Assembly: GCA_949317995.1 (NCBI GenBank)
Contig: OX439050.1
Location: forward strand, 22,584,061-22,648,060
Length of the DNA: 64,000 bases
Source: Acholoe squamosa
Lineage: Eukaryota > Annelida > Polychaeta > Phyllodocida > Polynoidae
Direction: 5' to 3'
Shown here: positions 1 to 10,332 of the stretch, piece after piece
Numbering within the stretch: the first letter of the stretch is position 1
Layout: every line of letters begins with the position of its first letter
Notes under the pieces: generated by a model
What the model was told of the DNA's origin: nothing
The model's input: only the letters and a program-made list of their open reading frames with translations
Databases searched by the model: none
Position numbers and translations under genes: made by a program

Positions 1-139
1 TGTTGCCTAAAGCTGAATAAACCAGTGACAACTGGAAATAACACTATTTTATATGAGCCTGATGTATTTACTCCATACACCACTAGTCATATGATATTTC
101 TCATATGACAACTTGATCATGCCAATTACTAGTATGACA
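1..139 (+). repeat. LTR-end-like dispersed repeat, copy 1 (cut by window edge)
   Basis: This segment is closely similar to 47852-47990. Shared blocks include GCTGAATAAACCAGTGACAA and TCTCATATGACAACTTGATC, and both copies end in TATGACA. An AATAAA signal about 110 bp from a terminal CA is what the R-U5 part of an LTR would show, but no TG-start partner, primer-binding site or coding part is visible. It could equally be the 3' end of another transposon family. Confidence 0.6.
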
Positions 140-441
140 CTACCTCCCCCATATCAAACCCGAGTCCTCATGCAGCTCCCTCTGCTGATGGATTACCGTG
201 GGCTAACTTGCTGAAATTGTTCTCCCTCATCACTCATTTAGTAACCAAGTTAAAGCGTTTTGATCATCAAACATTAAAAAGGAGCACATTAAGCTGCATT
301 AAGAATGAATTATGAAATTTATTGTGTGTAATGACTGTAGCATTGATGTGACTGCTAACAGAAAGCTTCTGGTAGTGAATCATTGTCTCCATGTGGATGA
401 TAATTAAGGTTGGGTGCTGCCTTTAGGGTTGTATGTTTAAT

Positions 442-595
442 CAGTGGCGGATCCAGGATTTGGAAAAGGAGGGGGCGCGGTCCAAAAGAGGGGGCACACC
501 CCCTAGATTTTATCATATTTTTGGTTACAAAATATTCAAATATACTCTTAAGTACAGGCAAAAAGGAGGGGGCGCGGGGACTAAATCCGCCACTG
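442..595. mobile_element. hAT-like MITE
   Basis: A 154-bp element beginning CAGTGGCGGATCCAGG and ending AATCCGCCACTG, with G-rich (GGAGGGGGCGCGG) subterminal blocks on both sides. The CAG...CTG termini are of the type seen in non-autonomous hAT elements. I could not see a clean 8-bp target duplication. No coding capacity. Confidence 0.75.
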
Positions 596-649
596 AATAA
601 TTAAATAATGTACTTCATGCATCATGGTGCAGCAATGCAGTGCAGACTT

Positions 650-769
650 CAGGGGCGGATCCAAGGGGGCCTGGGGGGACATGGTATTAACTATAACTAT
701 ACCTTGAGTGAAAGGCTATGACTTTCCCTTGCAGTGCCCCCCAGACCACCCCTTCTGGATCCGCCCCTG
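650..769. mobile_element. hAT-like MITE, short form
   Basis: A 120-bp element with near-perfect termini CAGGGGCGGATCC / GGATCCGCCCCTG and inner GGGGGCCTGGGGGG / CCCCCCAGACCACCCC arms. It belongs to the same terminal group as the element at 442-595, but the interior is different. Confidence 0.75.
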
Positions 770-1662
770 GTGCTGGTGAGTCTACTAGCTTGCACCGCAT
801 ATATAATTCAAATTTGGGGATACCGAAGCTGATTCTCGTCGAATTCAGGTGCATCTGCTCAATTGGGATCTATATCTATAGAATTTAGCTATCGCAAAAG
901 CTGTGACACTTTAGATGTATTCTTTATATGACACTGACCAAGTCTTCATTAAGCTCTCCTGAGTTGTATGGGATCTTTCAAAGTTCAAAGATGTAAAATA
1001 GAATCTAACAGAAAATGGTAGAATTAAATACGATATATGTGTCTCTCACAGACTTGGGGGTACCATTACAGTGATCATTTAAAAATATATGTCTGCTTAA
1101 ATTAAAGGGTTAGATACCCTATTTGTGACCACTCCCCTGTTCCACTGCTCCATCAGTAGTCAGTGAGATTGAGTGAAGGTGACACTTGACAAACAGAAGC
1201 TTGCAACAGAAAGGGTCTGTGCCAAATCTGACAAGTTGGATTCCACAGTGTTTGCCTCGTTTATTTTATGGGCCAAATTTTTTAACATGGTACTTTAAGC
1301 ATTTTCCAGGGTTTTTAAGCTTTACCTACCAATAGGGTCAAAGCCTGTGCACTAGCCTGGCATTTTTTGGTTTCATTCAAGAGAAAACATCCTAAGCTTT
1401 CTAATGAGAGTAAACTTTAGCGAATTGGACCATAATCTTTTTGAGTTATGGGTCTACAGAGTTGAAAAATGACCAAAAAGTGTGTATTTTGCTGAAAAGA
1501 TACAATTTTCACACACCCCCACATGTTGCTTATACTGTACAACACCCCTAAAAATCACTTTTGGAATTCAATACATATGTTAACTCTGAGATCCAAAAGG
1601 TTTTAACCTGATGTACATGGTAGATTTTTTTTTCTCCACTTCATACTGAATAAAGGTAGCAT

Positions 1663-1860
1663 TATGCTACTCCCTGCTAAAAAATAAAACTTCTCAAAAT
1701 ACCAATGAAATATTCTGTTTCTACCATCCATGCTGCACTTAATTTTGAGGGACATTTAAGGGGTTTATATGGTGTAAAAAAAATTGCGGCCACACCCATT
1801 TTCTTTTAGTCCTGGCCCTAAAGTGCATTGGCATACACATTTTTGAGCAGGGAGTAACAT
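1663..1860. mobile_element. MITE with GTTACTCCCTGCTCAAAAT-type termini, copy 1
   Basis: It is bounded by CTACTCCCTGCTAAAAAA (from 1667) and the inverse TTTTGAGCAGGGAGTAAC (ending about 1858). The interior is AT-rich without open frames. It is the leftmost of a cluster of related termini extending to 3292. Confidence 0.6.
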
Positions 1861-2013
1861 TTAACATTTTGGTTAATGAATCAAATTCTACTGCTTCCAT
1901 ACAGTAAATTTCTGCTTTGCATATTGTATTGGCACCTCCTAATTAATCATGAACAAAAATTGCTTCCATATTGACTCTTTGTGCCATTTGTAGACCATAA
2001 AATATGATTGGAT

Positions 2014-2910
2014 GTTACTCTCTGCTCAAAATTCTAAGTCCTTTCGCTCTAAACCAGATGACATCTCTGTCGTCCCTTGCATGGCGCATTCATACAGGTC
2101 TTTTCTAATCACAACAAGGACACTTCCACCTATCGTTTGATCCTCTTTCTGTCAAATTTTACTGACAATTGTTATTCCTAAAGCAAAATTCACCTTTATA
2201 AGATGTACGAAGGTGTAGGGCACATGTTGATATACTTTATTGGGGTCCAAATGCTTTTATTTTGATCAAAACTGATGTTGTCTGTCGGCAAGTGGTGGAA
2301 TTTTGCCATTATTTCTAAATGACTGGGTGTTATATCGGGTTGAAGCATGTCGCCTGCCTGAGCCCTATGTGTGTTACTTCCTGCTCAAAAATAGATTCTG
2401 CAGCTAAAACTCACTCTCCTGTCTGTCAGTTATCAGAATGTGTACTTATGATATCCTTCTGATAGATTATACACTCCTGCATCTACCTGCAGTATTTGGT
2501 TATGATCCTAATACTTTAAGTGTCTGTTTGAGTGTGGAAATTCCAATAATCTGCATTGGACCTAAAGATTTATCCCACTTTTTCACATCTCATGTCCCTA
2601 ATATTGTAAAGATTACTGTTTTTTGTGGCTTTTATGATAGATGTACCCCTCACTTATTCAAAAGATGTGTTATATGTTACCTACATGCAGTTATTTAGCC
2701 CCACTCAATGGGGGAATTTGAATTTTGAGCAGAGAGTAACACCTGATAGGAACATGTTTTAATTTTTTTTGAGGAATATCCATCAAACTCCACCTACTAC
2801 TGTTTCATTTGCTTGTTATGGAGTCCTCCTAACCTATTTATGTAGATTTGTGTACATAATTTGCACTTTGTGCTAATTGGGGGGTGAAATTAATTTTGAG
2901 CAGGGAGTAA
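2014..2910. mobile_element. MITE with GTTACTCCCTGCTCAAAAT-type termini, outer copy with nested element
   Basis: The forward terminus at 2014-2032 (GTTACTCTCTGCTCAAAAT) and the inverse terminus at 2892-2910 can be paired as one 0.9-kb element. A second pair, 2373-2391 and 2722-2740, lies inside it, consistent with a nested insertion of about 368 bp. An 86-residue open frame at 2438-2698 lies in the inner element; it resembles no protein I know and is probably chance. Confidence 0.5.
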
Positions 2911-2913
2911 CGT

Positions 2914-3292
2914 GTTACTCCCTGCTCAAAAAAGTCAAATTGTGGTCCAACTTGTGACCAGTTCTATCACAAACTACTGCTAGATATGGAACAGATGGTA
3001 GTTGCATATTAAAGTATGCATATTGAAGTTAATATGGATGAATGTTGGTGATTATTTGACCACTTTTGACAAAGCTAGATGAAAATTGGGGTTTTAGAAA
3101 ATAATTCTCAGGAAAATCAGTCAATGACAAAAGTTCAGTTTCCAATATCTTGGAAAGTTTTTAAAGAAACATATTGATTTTTTGAATCATGATACATACT
3201 TACTAGTAGATGTTGTAAATGGATTTAGGAGTCATTAGGATATAGTCAAGAGGTATATCCAGTTGGTATCTGAATTTTGAGCAGGGAGTAAC
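2914..3292. mobile_element. MITE with GTTACTCCCTGCTCAAAAT termini, abutting copy
   Basis: It is bounded by the exact terminus at 2914-2932 and its inverse at 3274-3292. It abuts the preceding element with only a GT between them, so that 2892-2932 reads as a near-perfect 40-bp palindrome. Confidence 0.6.
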
Positions 3293-4051
3293 AAATTACA
3301 ACAGATTATCTTTGAACGCTTATAAAAACGGACCCGCTAGGAATTGCTGCCTATGTCGGGTGTTTTTACGAAGCCATGACATTGCCCTTTCAATGTAGTG
3401 AAGTTGTTTTAGCTTATTTTGAGTTTCACTGTTTTGCTTTGTCAGGGCCAAAAGTACCACATTCAAAAATTTGGCCCTTTAAATGCTGCTCACATTGAAG
3501 ACCCTATTTTTTCAGTGTAGGACAGTCAACCTGCACCCAACACGATATTACCCACTAATAGAACACCTGCCCTGCTTGGTATGATGGAATAAAAGAGCAA
3601 ACATTTGTCAGCTGCTACTCTTTACCTGCTTTGTAACTATTGGTTTAGTATCATGTTGAGTGGATTCAGTAATTTTCAAGTTTTCCCCAGACATTCCATC
3701 CCAGAGTGTAACCTTCGATTAACGTTTGTTGTGACATATCTTGTTCCCTATTTTTCTAACAGTGGAGGATCTGGAAAAGGAGGGGACGGGGCCCAAAAGA
3801 AGGGGGTGCACCCACTGTTCTTTTTAACAAAATTTTGTACTAGCAAAAAGCTACTGTTTCCATCCTTCAATAGCAGTCTTGATTTTAACATTTACACTTT
3901 CAGGTCATAAAAAGGGCATGTAATTGTTTAACCAATGAGTATATAATTTACACTATCTCGATTAATTAGAAAAGTCCACAGCTTCTTGTATTTCTGGATT
4001 TTCTCTCAGAAACCCATATTTGAATTATGGTCTTCATCTTTTTGTTCACAG
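3293..4051 (+). other. Non-coding sequence upstream of exon A, with a degenerate hAT-like end
   Basis: No gene recognised. At about 3760-3830 there is a decayed hAT-like terminus (CAGTGGAGGATCTGGAAAAGG followed by GGGGACGGGGCCC), similar to the left end at 442 but with no right partner. The last about 90 bp before 4052 form the polypyrimidine/acceptor region of exon A. Confidence 0.5.
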
Positions 4052-4205
4052 AAACAAATAAAGAAGGCGCGGAAGAAGAAGAAGCTATCTATTCGCCCTA
4101 CGCTGTCAGATCCGACTCGCATGTGGAACCTGCGGATGAAGTTCTTAGAGCAGTGTAAATTGTACTTTGGAGTTCCCTATGCTAAGCGCTACTACACACC
4201 AGAAG
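4052..4205 (+). CDS. Internal exon A of NlpC/P60-like protein gene (N-terminal side)
   Basis: A 154-bp coding exon. The acceptor is a pyrimidine-rich run ending TTGTTCACAG and the donor is GAAG|GTAAGC; the frame enters in phase 0 and leaves in phase 1. It encodes 51 residues: a very basic start (KQIKKARKKKKLS, possibly a nuclear-localisation or nucleic-acid/tubulin-binding patch), then RPTLSDPTRMWNLRMKFLEQ and CKLYFGVPYAKRYYTPE. The Trp/Arg/Lys-rich helical segment and the YAKRYY run look like conserved protein, unlike the low-complexity open frames elsewhere in the window. The open frame continues upstream to 3986 and downstream to a stop at 4214, but both extensions read through intron. Residues from this exon join in frame to exon B at 55660. 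The start codon is not here, so the gene begins upstream of the window or in an unrecognised exon. I do not recognise a named family for this part; the link to exon B rests on phase, strand and the continuous sense of the joined peptide. That it is coding is likely; its function is inference. Confidence 0.82.
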
Positions 4206-4230
4206 GTAAGCTGTAATAGTTAGTTAACTT

Positions 4231-4382
4231 ACACTGTAAAAGAAATTCCATTAAATTAGCAGTGATTCTCAACACAAAAAGTTCATTGTTAATTTCACGG
4301 AGATTCCTTGTAACACATTGCTTTACCAGACTGCCATCTGGAGCATCATTTTTGAAACTATCCTGTAGTTACTTCATGGTTA
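4231..4382 (+). repeat. ACACTGTAAAA-ended dispersed repeat, copy 1
   Basis: It begins ACACTGTAAAAG 25 bp inside the intron and shares AGGAGATTCCTTG-, ACTGCCATCTGG- and AGTTACTTCATGG-like blocks with 17300-17516. Shorter relatives lie at 37551-37660 and, on the minus strand, 28595-28675. A low-copy MITE-like family. Confidence 0.5.
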
Positions 4383-5334
4383 TACAATTGTGCTGGTTCA
4401 CCATTCAATTCAAGGATCCCTGGTAGATTCAACATAACTTTATTTCCTAGAATGTACATATGGATGTGTTCGGAATTGGAACCCTGAATACCCAGGTTCA
4501 CGATTGTCCTAATCCAGGGGTCCCTAAACTGCATGATTCTGGTTCTGAATTCCACACCCCATCCTCATCTCTTGGTGCACGTCTAATTGCTCTGTAAGGG
4601 ATGGGCAGTGCTAAAGTGAGGGATCATTTTTAACAACAGAGGGGAGGTGGTGGGTTGGAGAGGGCGGGCAAACTTTTTTCAACCCCTTGTCTGGGGGTAG
4701 GCAAAATAATTTCAGCTGTTTTCAGCCAAAAGCCTGCACAGGCCTAGGTCAGTTGTATCTGAAACCTCCCCAGCCGGAAGGGTGATGTGGGCAGAGGCAG
4801 TGAAAATTCTGTCCCATTTTCTATTACCCAAATTTAGAAAATCATTGATAAGTCATAAGAAAAATTTACAGAAAATCTAAAACAAATCAGGAAATGACTT
4901 GATGAAATATAGAAAAAAAAATCAGCCTATTTATTAATAGAAATTACCTCTTTAAGAAAAACAGAGAGATTTGTAAACCAGGGGCCAGGAGTAGAAGGCC
5001 TCAATTGGACCCTTATCTTATCTCTTATCTCTGATCTTCTCAAAACTACTCCCGACTGACCACCAACTGTGCATGTTACTGTAGTGTGCCGCATAAATTG
5101 CACATGACCTTCGGTGCCTCGGTAGGGGTGGGGAAACCTTTTTTGGTGTGTCCGCACACAAACCCTCCACTGAGGATCACTCCCTAAGAACATCCTCAAT
5201 TGTCAGCCCCCTCATTTGGCATGTTTCCCTCCAAGAATAGCAATAGTCTTCTGTCACAATTACATACTGTCTGTTCCAAGTCTATGATATGGTGACGCCT
5301 GTGTTGGGCGCTGCCACACAATGAAAGGAGAAAA
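4383..5334. other. Intronic sequence, no feature recognised
   Basis: Mixed AT-rich sequence with a few G-rich patches (about 4635-4690). The open frames at 4358-4555 and 4927-5199 (minus) show no recognisable motif. Confidence 0.5.
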
Positions 5335-5575
5335 ACCTTAAGGCTTTAAAGGCCGCTGATGCAGGAGTGCATCATGCCCATTGGTCATCATGATGCAGCA
5401 ATGAAGTACTTGGAGCATCATGCCGACCCTACGGGTATGGTACATATACTCCCGGAGGGTCAGCATGATGCTCCAATGAAGTGCTGGCAAGCAGTCTCAC
5501 CAGCACTTTATTGGTGCATCATGACGACCACAGGGCATGATGCATTAATGCACTAGCGGCCCTTAAAGGGTAAAG
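5335..5575. mobile_element. Foldback MITE with TTTAAGGGCCGCTGATGCA-type ends, copy 1
   Basis: An inverted-repeat element running from CTTTAAAGGCCGCTGATGCA to TGCACTAGCGGCCCTTAAAG, with inner arms TGATGCAGCAATGAAGT / AGCACTTTATTGGTGCATCA. Related copies are at 16250-16476, 21431-21706, 39583-39744 and, more diverged, 39833-39999. The 65-residue open frame here is a by-product. Confidence 0.75.
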
Positions 5576-6481
5576 GCTACATGATAATTTAATCCATACT
5601 CACCTGACCTGGTCACCATGGGGTATGAAGGCAGCCTTGGTGGGTATACATGCCAGTACATGTACTGCATCAATGCATGATACCACCCCAAACTAAGTGG
5701 CAATACCAAATGATGCAGTGTGTGAGCGCATTATGACAACTAAAGACCACAGACCTCTGTACTAATGATAGGGTTCAAGCAGCTAGTATTCTCAGATATC
5801 AACAACAAGTGGCAACTTGTCTTAGGCCATTATGATGATGATAAAAAAAAATATTTTGCTGTGCAAGTGGTATACATCACTGGACAGCTATAAGGACACA
5901 AACTACCATAGGCTTCCTATTAGCCCACCTACACTGAAAAGCCGCCGTTATTGGTAAGTCGTCATATATGACGAGTTTAGGGTCGTCAGAGGGTCGTCAG
6001 GTCATTATGACTACCCTAAGTTGTCATACTGACCACCTTGGATTTACTGGTAGTCTGGGTTTGTGCCATGAGAGGGCCCCACTATGCATTTCTATGATAC
6101 AAACAATGTAACCTGGGGTGTATGTTGAGTCTTATCTTTACATTGTTCTTGTTGATAGTCTAATATGAAAAGGAAAATATGGGCAATATTTGACACTAAT
6201 GAACCTGTGAAAAATAGGCATTTCTAAGTAGAAGAGGTAGAAAAAAGATGGATCATTTTGGTAATGACACCTCTCTTATGGATATTGCTATAGTATGACC
6301 ACTTATTTGAGTGTGGCTATGGTATATTACATGTAGGTGGGTGTACTGACAATGTACTATGTCAGACTGTACCACTCGAACCCATGAAAGTGGGTTGGGA
6401 ATACCCTCAATAAACTCTTTAATGGTGGATGAGGTAAAGAGATATAACAAAAGATTTGATATTGGGAAAATTAGAAGAAAA

Positions 6482-6483
<2 letters not shown>

Positions 6484-6528
<45 letters not shown>
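6484..6528. repeat. (TA)n microsatellite
   Basis: An uninterrupted TA run of about 44 bp. Open frames made of Tyr-Ile repeats arise from it. Confidence 0.95.
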
Positions 6529-6530
<2 letters not shown>

Positions 6531-6582
6531 ATTTCTACACAGGACTATATGGCTATAAAGGACAGCCATAGTGACAACTTTA

Positions 6583-6767
6583 GGGCCGTTTTCCACCACC
6601 CGATAGGGTCCCTTTATCGGCCGACAGCAGCACCACACTACCATCTCAGCTGACGGGGCTACCATAGGGCTCAATGGTGGGGCATGGCTCTCTGCTCGTG
6701 ATGGTACCACCTACTACGGGTCTAGTGGCCGATAGAGGCGTCATATCGGGTGGTGGAAAATGGGCCT
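6583..6767. mobile_element. Nested MITE with GGCCGTTTTCCACCACCCGATA ends
   Basis: An element of about 185 bp whose arms GCCGTTTTCCACCACCCGAT and ATCGGGTGGTGGAAAATGGGCC are inverted. It interrupts the ACAACTTTAGGTTGTC part of the surrounding MITE: CTTTAG precedes it and TTAGGTTGTC follows, giving a TTA or TTAG target duplication. Confidence 0.75.
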
Positions 6768-7280
6768 TAGGTTGTCACTGACAACCTAAAGTTGTCACCT
6801 ATGACGACCTCCTGATGACCTAAAGCTGTAGTTTTGGGTATTGTCAACCTGAAGACCTAAAGTCATCACTATTGACGAGTTCTGGATACTGTAGGTTTTC
6901 AGTGTAAAGGGTCTATATCTCCCCATCTACATGTGTGTGGTGCACATATGGGCGGGTTCAAACACATTCCTCTGTCTAATGTAGTTCTCGCCATGAACAT
7001 GACCTTAGCTGTTGCAAAATGGCACTTAACATCTATATGCACTCCTGTCAAAGGAGTGTTAACTTCATCTCACCTTTAGACTTCACAATTGATATTCATG
7101 TGTTGTCAGGTGGCTGATGAGTGATTTTTTCTGTGTTATAACGGGAATATTGCACTTGGTCATGCCTGTGGTTGTGCTCTAGACATCTGGGGGCCTATAA
7201 GGCCCCTCGATGTCTCAATACAGTCTAGAGTACTCCCAGAGCCATGCCCCGTGCATTATTCCCTAACTCACTCACAAACT

Positions 7281-7476
7281 AACATAGTGGCCCATTAAGT
7301 GCCCGGGAACTCATCAATTTCAATACCTCTGCATCCCAGCCCTTATTTGAGATGGGTGCTAATGTGAATACTGCTTTTAGTACTCAAGATTGTTTTCAAT
7401 ACCCCTGCATCCCAGCGCTCTTACTAAACCAGTGCTTATTTAACACCCTTTCACTTAAAAGACCCATTGTAGTATA
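7281..7476. mobile_element. TGGCCCGTTTAAGCACC-ended MITE, copy 1
   Basis: A divergent copy: the left end is TAGTGGCCCATTAAGTGCCCGGG and the right end CACTTAAAAGACCCATTGTAGTATA. Inside are two related blocks containing TTTCAATACC(T/C)CTGCATCCCAGC, one per half. A better-preserved copy lies at 15971-16180. Confidence 0.65.
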
Positions 7477-8857
7477 CCAGTACTTATGCTTTTCTTTCCC
7501 ATCGAATCTGATCTTTATATGAAATACCAGACTAGAGCGATATATGACCTTTGACCAAACCCCAAGAATCAGCCATAATTGATATGACACAATTGAAATG
7601 ATCCTCCTTTCCCGATATGGTAGGACTCTATGACCTGAAATATTTGCTCCATTTCCACGTGTGCTCCCACACAGGTAGATCTATGTGTACACCCCGATGG
7701 GTGTGTTGTGCCAATGTGACTCAATACCCACCAAAACATTACCACAATCTTTGGTTACCATGGGAACTGATCAATTCATAACCTGGCATTTTTGAATAAT
7801 TCAAAAGTAGCCTCATCGTGAAAACCTGTTGATAGGAGCATCATATCAGTGCAAACTGAGCTGACCTAAATTTAAGTTAACCCCTCCAGGGTTGCAGATG
7901 CCTCTTGAGCCATGCAGGATCCTTGAAGAAACAATTGCAATGCCCCAGCTGAACATTGTGCCAAAGGTTTGGGTGTGTATGCAGCCATGGCGAGTTACTC
8001 GCCGAAGCTGCATCCATGCATCAACCTTTAAAGCCCCCAACCTGTAGATCTGTGTTAGAAAGGTGTGCGTGCTGGGGGGCAGGGGGGGGGGTCATTGAAT
8101 TATTGACAAGATAAATAGAGAAATGACCCCTCAGTCCTCACTCCAGAGATGATGCTTTGAAATATTTAGTAGATTGAGCCAGGAGTGGAATCCCTCGTGC
8201 AACAATGGACTGGACCTCCCGCTGGAACTTCTCTTTTAATCCAGGTGAGAAAAGGGGACAAGTTTCTAATTTTCAGAAACTGAAACAGTCCTTACTTTTC
8301 AATCAAAATAATTTTTTGACACAACCTGGCATGCTAAAGACCTCTAAATGAATTAACTTTGATCGACATGATGCATATTAAGACTGGCGAATTGCTCATC
8401 AATTATTCATCACGAAAACTGAAAGACATATGTCCCATGATTTTTCCCCCGAAGTCAAGGAATCAACATGAAAATATGCTGACACTATTTGAAAAAAATA
8501 AATGGATGGTTCCCTATGTGTTTGAGAATAGAATGCGATCAATTGCATTCGCATTCTGACAATGTATCCGATCATGACCTTAAAGAAGAATGACAGATGT
8601 GGTGCTAAAAGATTAGACCTATTTGGGTTGGTGAGTTGTATGTATACTTGTATAGGACGATGGTGCGTGCCATTGATTCCTCTGTTGGATCTGTTACCAT
8701 GGCAACCAGGGACTAACATGCAACAGGTGGATCGGGCCGTTTAATTTACATTTAGGACGTTCCTGATAAAAATGATAAAAAGCTCCCGTTTGCAGGGCTC
8801 GGCCTCTGTACCTGTATAGCTGCTAGCGTGGGCTGCTTTGACGCCTTTATGCCCCCC
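7477..8857. other. Intronic sequence, no feature recognised
   Basis: No exon, RNA or repeat recognised apart from short homopolymers (a G-run near 8085). The opposed open frames around 8359-8744 show no family motif and no shared codon pattern. Confidence 0.5.
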
Positions 8858-9430
8858 CCCCCCCACGGCTCACAATTCACTCCTTTCTCTTCTGTCAGTC
8901 CTTGTTTATCTCCTGTCTATTTTCACTGCCCTTTCCTAATTTTTCTCCCTTTTCCTTTCCTGTCTAGCTATCAACTATCACATTCCCATCCCCCACCCTT
9001 TCTCCTTCAACCTCTTACCTTGATATTTTACTCTTCAACAAAGCCCCTTGTTTAATCTATTCCTCCCTTCCTCGTCTACTACGTGCTGTCTTCATAATTT
9101 GATCTGCCCCACACTGTGACTCTTCATCTGTTATATTTTCTCCCACCCACTAACTCCCTTCTCTCTATAATCATCTGCTCCTCTGCTCAACAATGCGACC
9201 TCCCTCTACGTACTAATCCATTCCCTTCCCTAGTAACCCCTATATATTCATCTGTCTCTAATTATATCAATTCTCTTTTCTACTCTATCTCCCCCCTTAG
9301 GCAAAAGCCCTTCTCTCCTCCTCGAACCCACATATTATATGTTCCTGTATCCCCTTCTTCCCCCGGCATCTTCCCCATTCCCATTTGCACCCCCCCCCCC
9401 ACAATGCTTTATCTCAAGTTGAATACGACA
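8858..9430. repeat. Long CT-rich (polypyrimidine) tract
   Basis: For about 570 bp the + strand is strongly pyrimidine-biased, with runs such as CCTTTCCTAATTTTTCTCCC and two long C homopolymers (8852-8864, 9390-9400). Open frames here (8828-9055, 9116-9439) are Pro/Ser/Leu-rich as a result of the bias and are not treated as genes. Confidence 0.7.
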
Positions 9431-9625
9431 GGCCCATAGGTTTAGCTAAGGGGACCTCTGTATCACACCCACCAGTGTGATAACCCTTCCTCGTATCACA
9501 CTTCCAGGTAGATTATTGCAAATGGCCACATAACTAATGATGAAACGATTAAAGTGCCAAATAAATTAATTTTTGAACATTTCTGACAAGAATAACTTGA
9601 GATAAATGCAAAGGAGGACTCGAAC

Positions 9626-9688
9626 TGGTCCCCACTGAGAGTTATCACACTTGGCTTCGCCTCATGTGATAACCCTCAGTGGGGACCA
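9626..9688. repeat. Palindromic hairpin with CTTGGCTTCGCCTCA loop
   Basis: 24-bp arms TGGTCCCCACTGAGAGTTAT.. and ..ATAACCCTCAGTGGGGACCA differ at one position and enclose a 15-base loop. On the minus strand the outer part reads GACCAGTTCGAGTCCTCC, similar to a tRNA B-box. It is one of several same-style foldbacks (9779, 25985, 26597, 48531). Confidence 0.8.
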
Positions 9689-9778
9689 ATTCTTGTGCAC
9701 CTTTGTCTATGTATCAATAACCCACCCCCCACCCCCACCCCATACAGTAAACATATTGAACAATGGATAATTCATGAT

Positions 9779-9850
9779 GTGTGTGTGTTAGCAAAGGATA
9801 ATTACATGAGGGTGCAGCCCAAGTGTAATTATCCTTTGTTACACACACAA
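9779..9850. repeat. Palindromic hairpin with GAGGGTGCAGCCCAA loop
   Basis: Arms GTTAGCAAAGGATAATTACA and GTGTAATTATCCTTTGTTAC extend into TGTGTGTG / ACACACAC. The loop itself contains GGGTGCAGCCC, a nested small palindrome. Confidence 0.8.
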
Positions 9851-9977
9851 GTCATTGACTACTTATTTTATTACACGATATCAATAGATAATCAATAGAA
9901 TATCAATAAATTCAAGTTGAAAACAAAAAATTGTTCCCCCTCCCTGGGACTCGAAGCCTGCCATAGTGTGTGTACAC

Positions 9978-10300
9978 GATCGGTACACACACCTCGGTGC
10001 CCAGCTTGACTTGGTTTGGTTTGAACGCGCCCCGCATCTCACTGTTATGCCAGCTGCTTTGTATCATATCAAGACCATCAATACACACACCTCGGCGCCC
10101 AGCAGCCGTTGGTTTGGTTTGAAAGCGAAAAAAAAGATTTGCCCGGACCAGGACTCGTCCTGCCTACCTCTAGCAGCTGAGCGCAATGCGCTGACCACCG
10201 GGCAACACACCTCTGCGCCCGGCTTGGCTTGGTTTGGTTTGAACGCGTCCCACGTATCACGGTTATGGCAGTGGACAGCCTGGACCGCCTATCATATCAA
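9978..10300. repeat. Triplicated ACACACCTCGG...TTGGTTTGGTTTGAA unit
   Basis: Three direct copies begin near 9984, 10083 and 10205. Each has a CACACCTC(G/T)G(C/T)GCCC(A/G)GC block followed by TTGGTTTGGTTTGAA. The first and third also share GTTATG(C/G)CAG and ATCATATCAAGACC tails. The second copy is interrupted by the tRNA-like sequence at 10139-10205. Confidence 0.7.
10139..10205 (-). mobile_element. tRNA-like sequence (SINE head or tRNA pseudogene)
   Basis: On the minus strand the 7-base ends TTGCCCG / CGGGCAA pair perfectly. There is an A-box-like GTGGTCAGCGC and a B-box-like GGACGAGTCC flanked by CAGG/CCTG. The putative anticodon loop TCAGCTG does not have U at position 33, so a working tRNA is unlikely. 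An A-run on the + side (10128-10136) may be the SINE tail or chance. Confidence 0.55.
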
Positions 10301-10332
10301 GACCTGGTTCTAACCAAGCATTTCTCGTCAGT

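Larger units (their letters stand above)
5931..6906. mobile_element. ACACTGAAAA-ended MITE carrying GTCGTCA arms and a nested element
   Basis: It is bounded by TACACTGAAAA and TTTTCAGTGTA, so the flanking TA is consistent with a TA target duplication. Short GACGACTTAGG-type segments recur near both ends, as in 30281-30574. The interior contains a (TA)n run at 6484-6528 and the insertion at 6583-6767. Confidence 0.65.

Noticed and set aside
8828..9439. Proline/serine-rich frames in the CT-rich tract
   Set aside because: Explained by pyrimidine bias; no motif and no continuity between the two frames.
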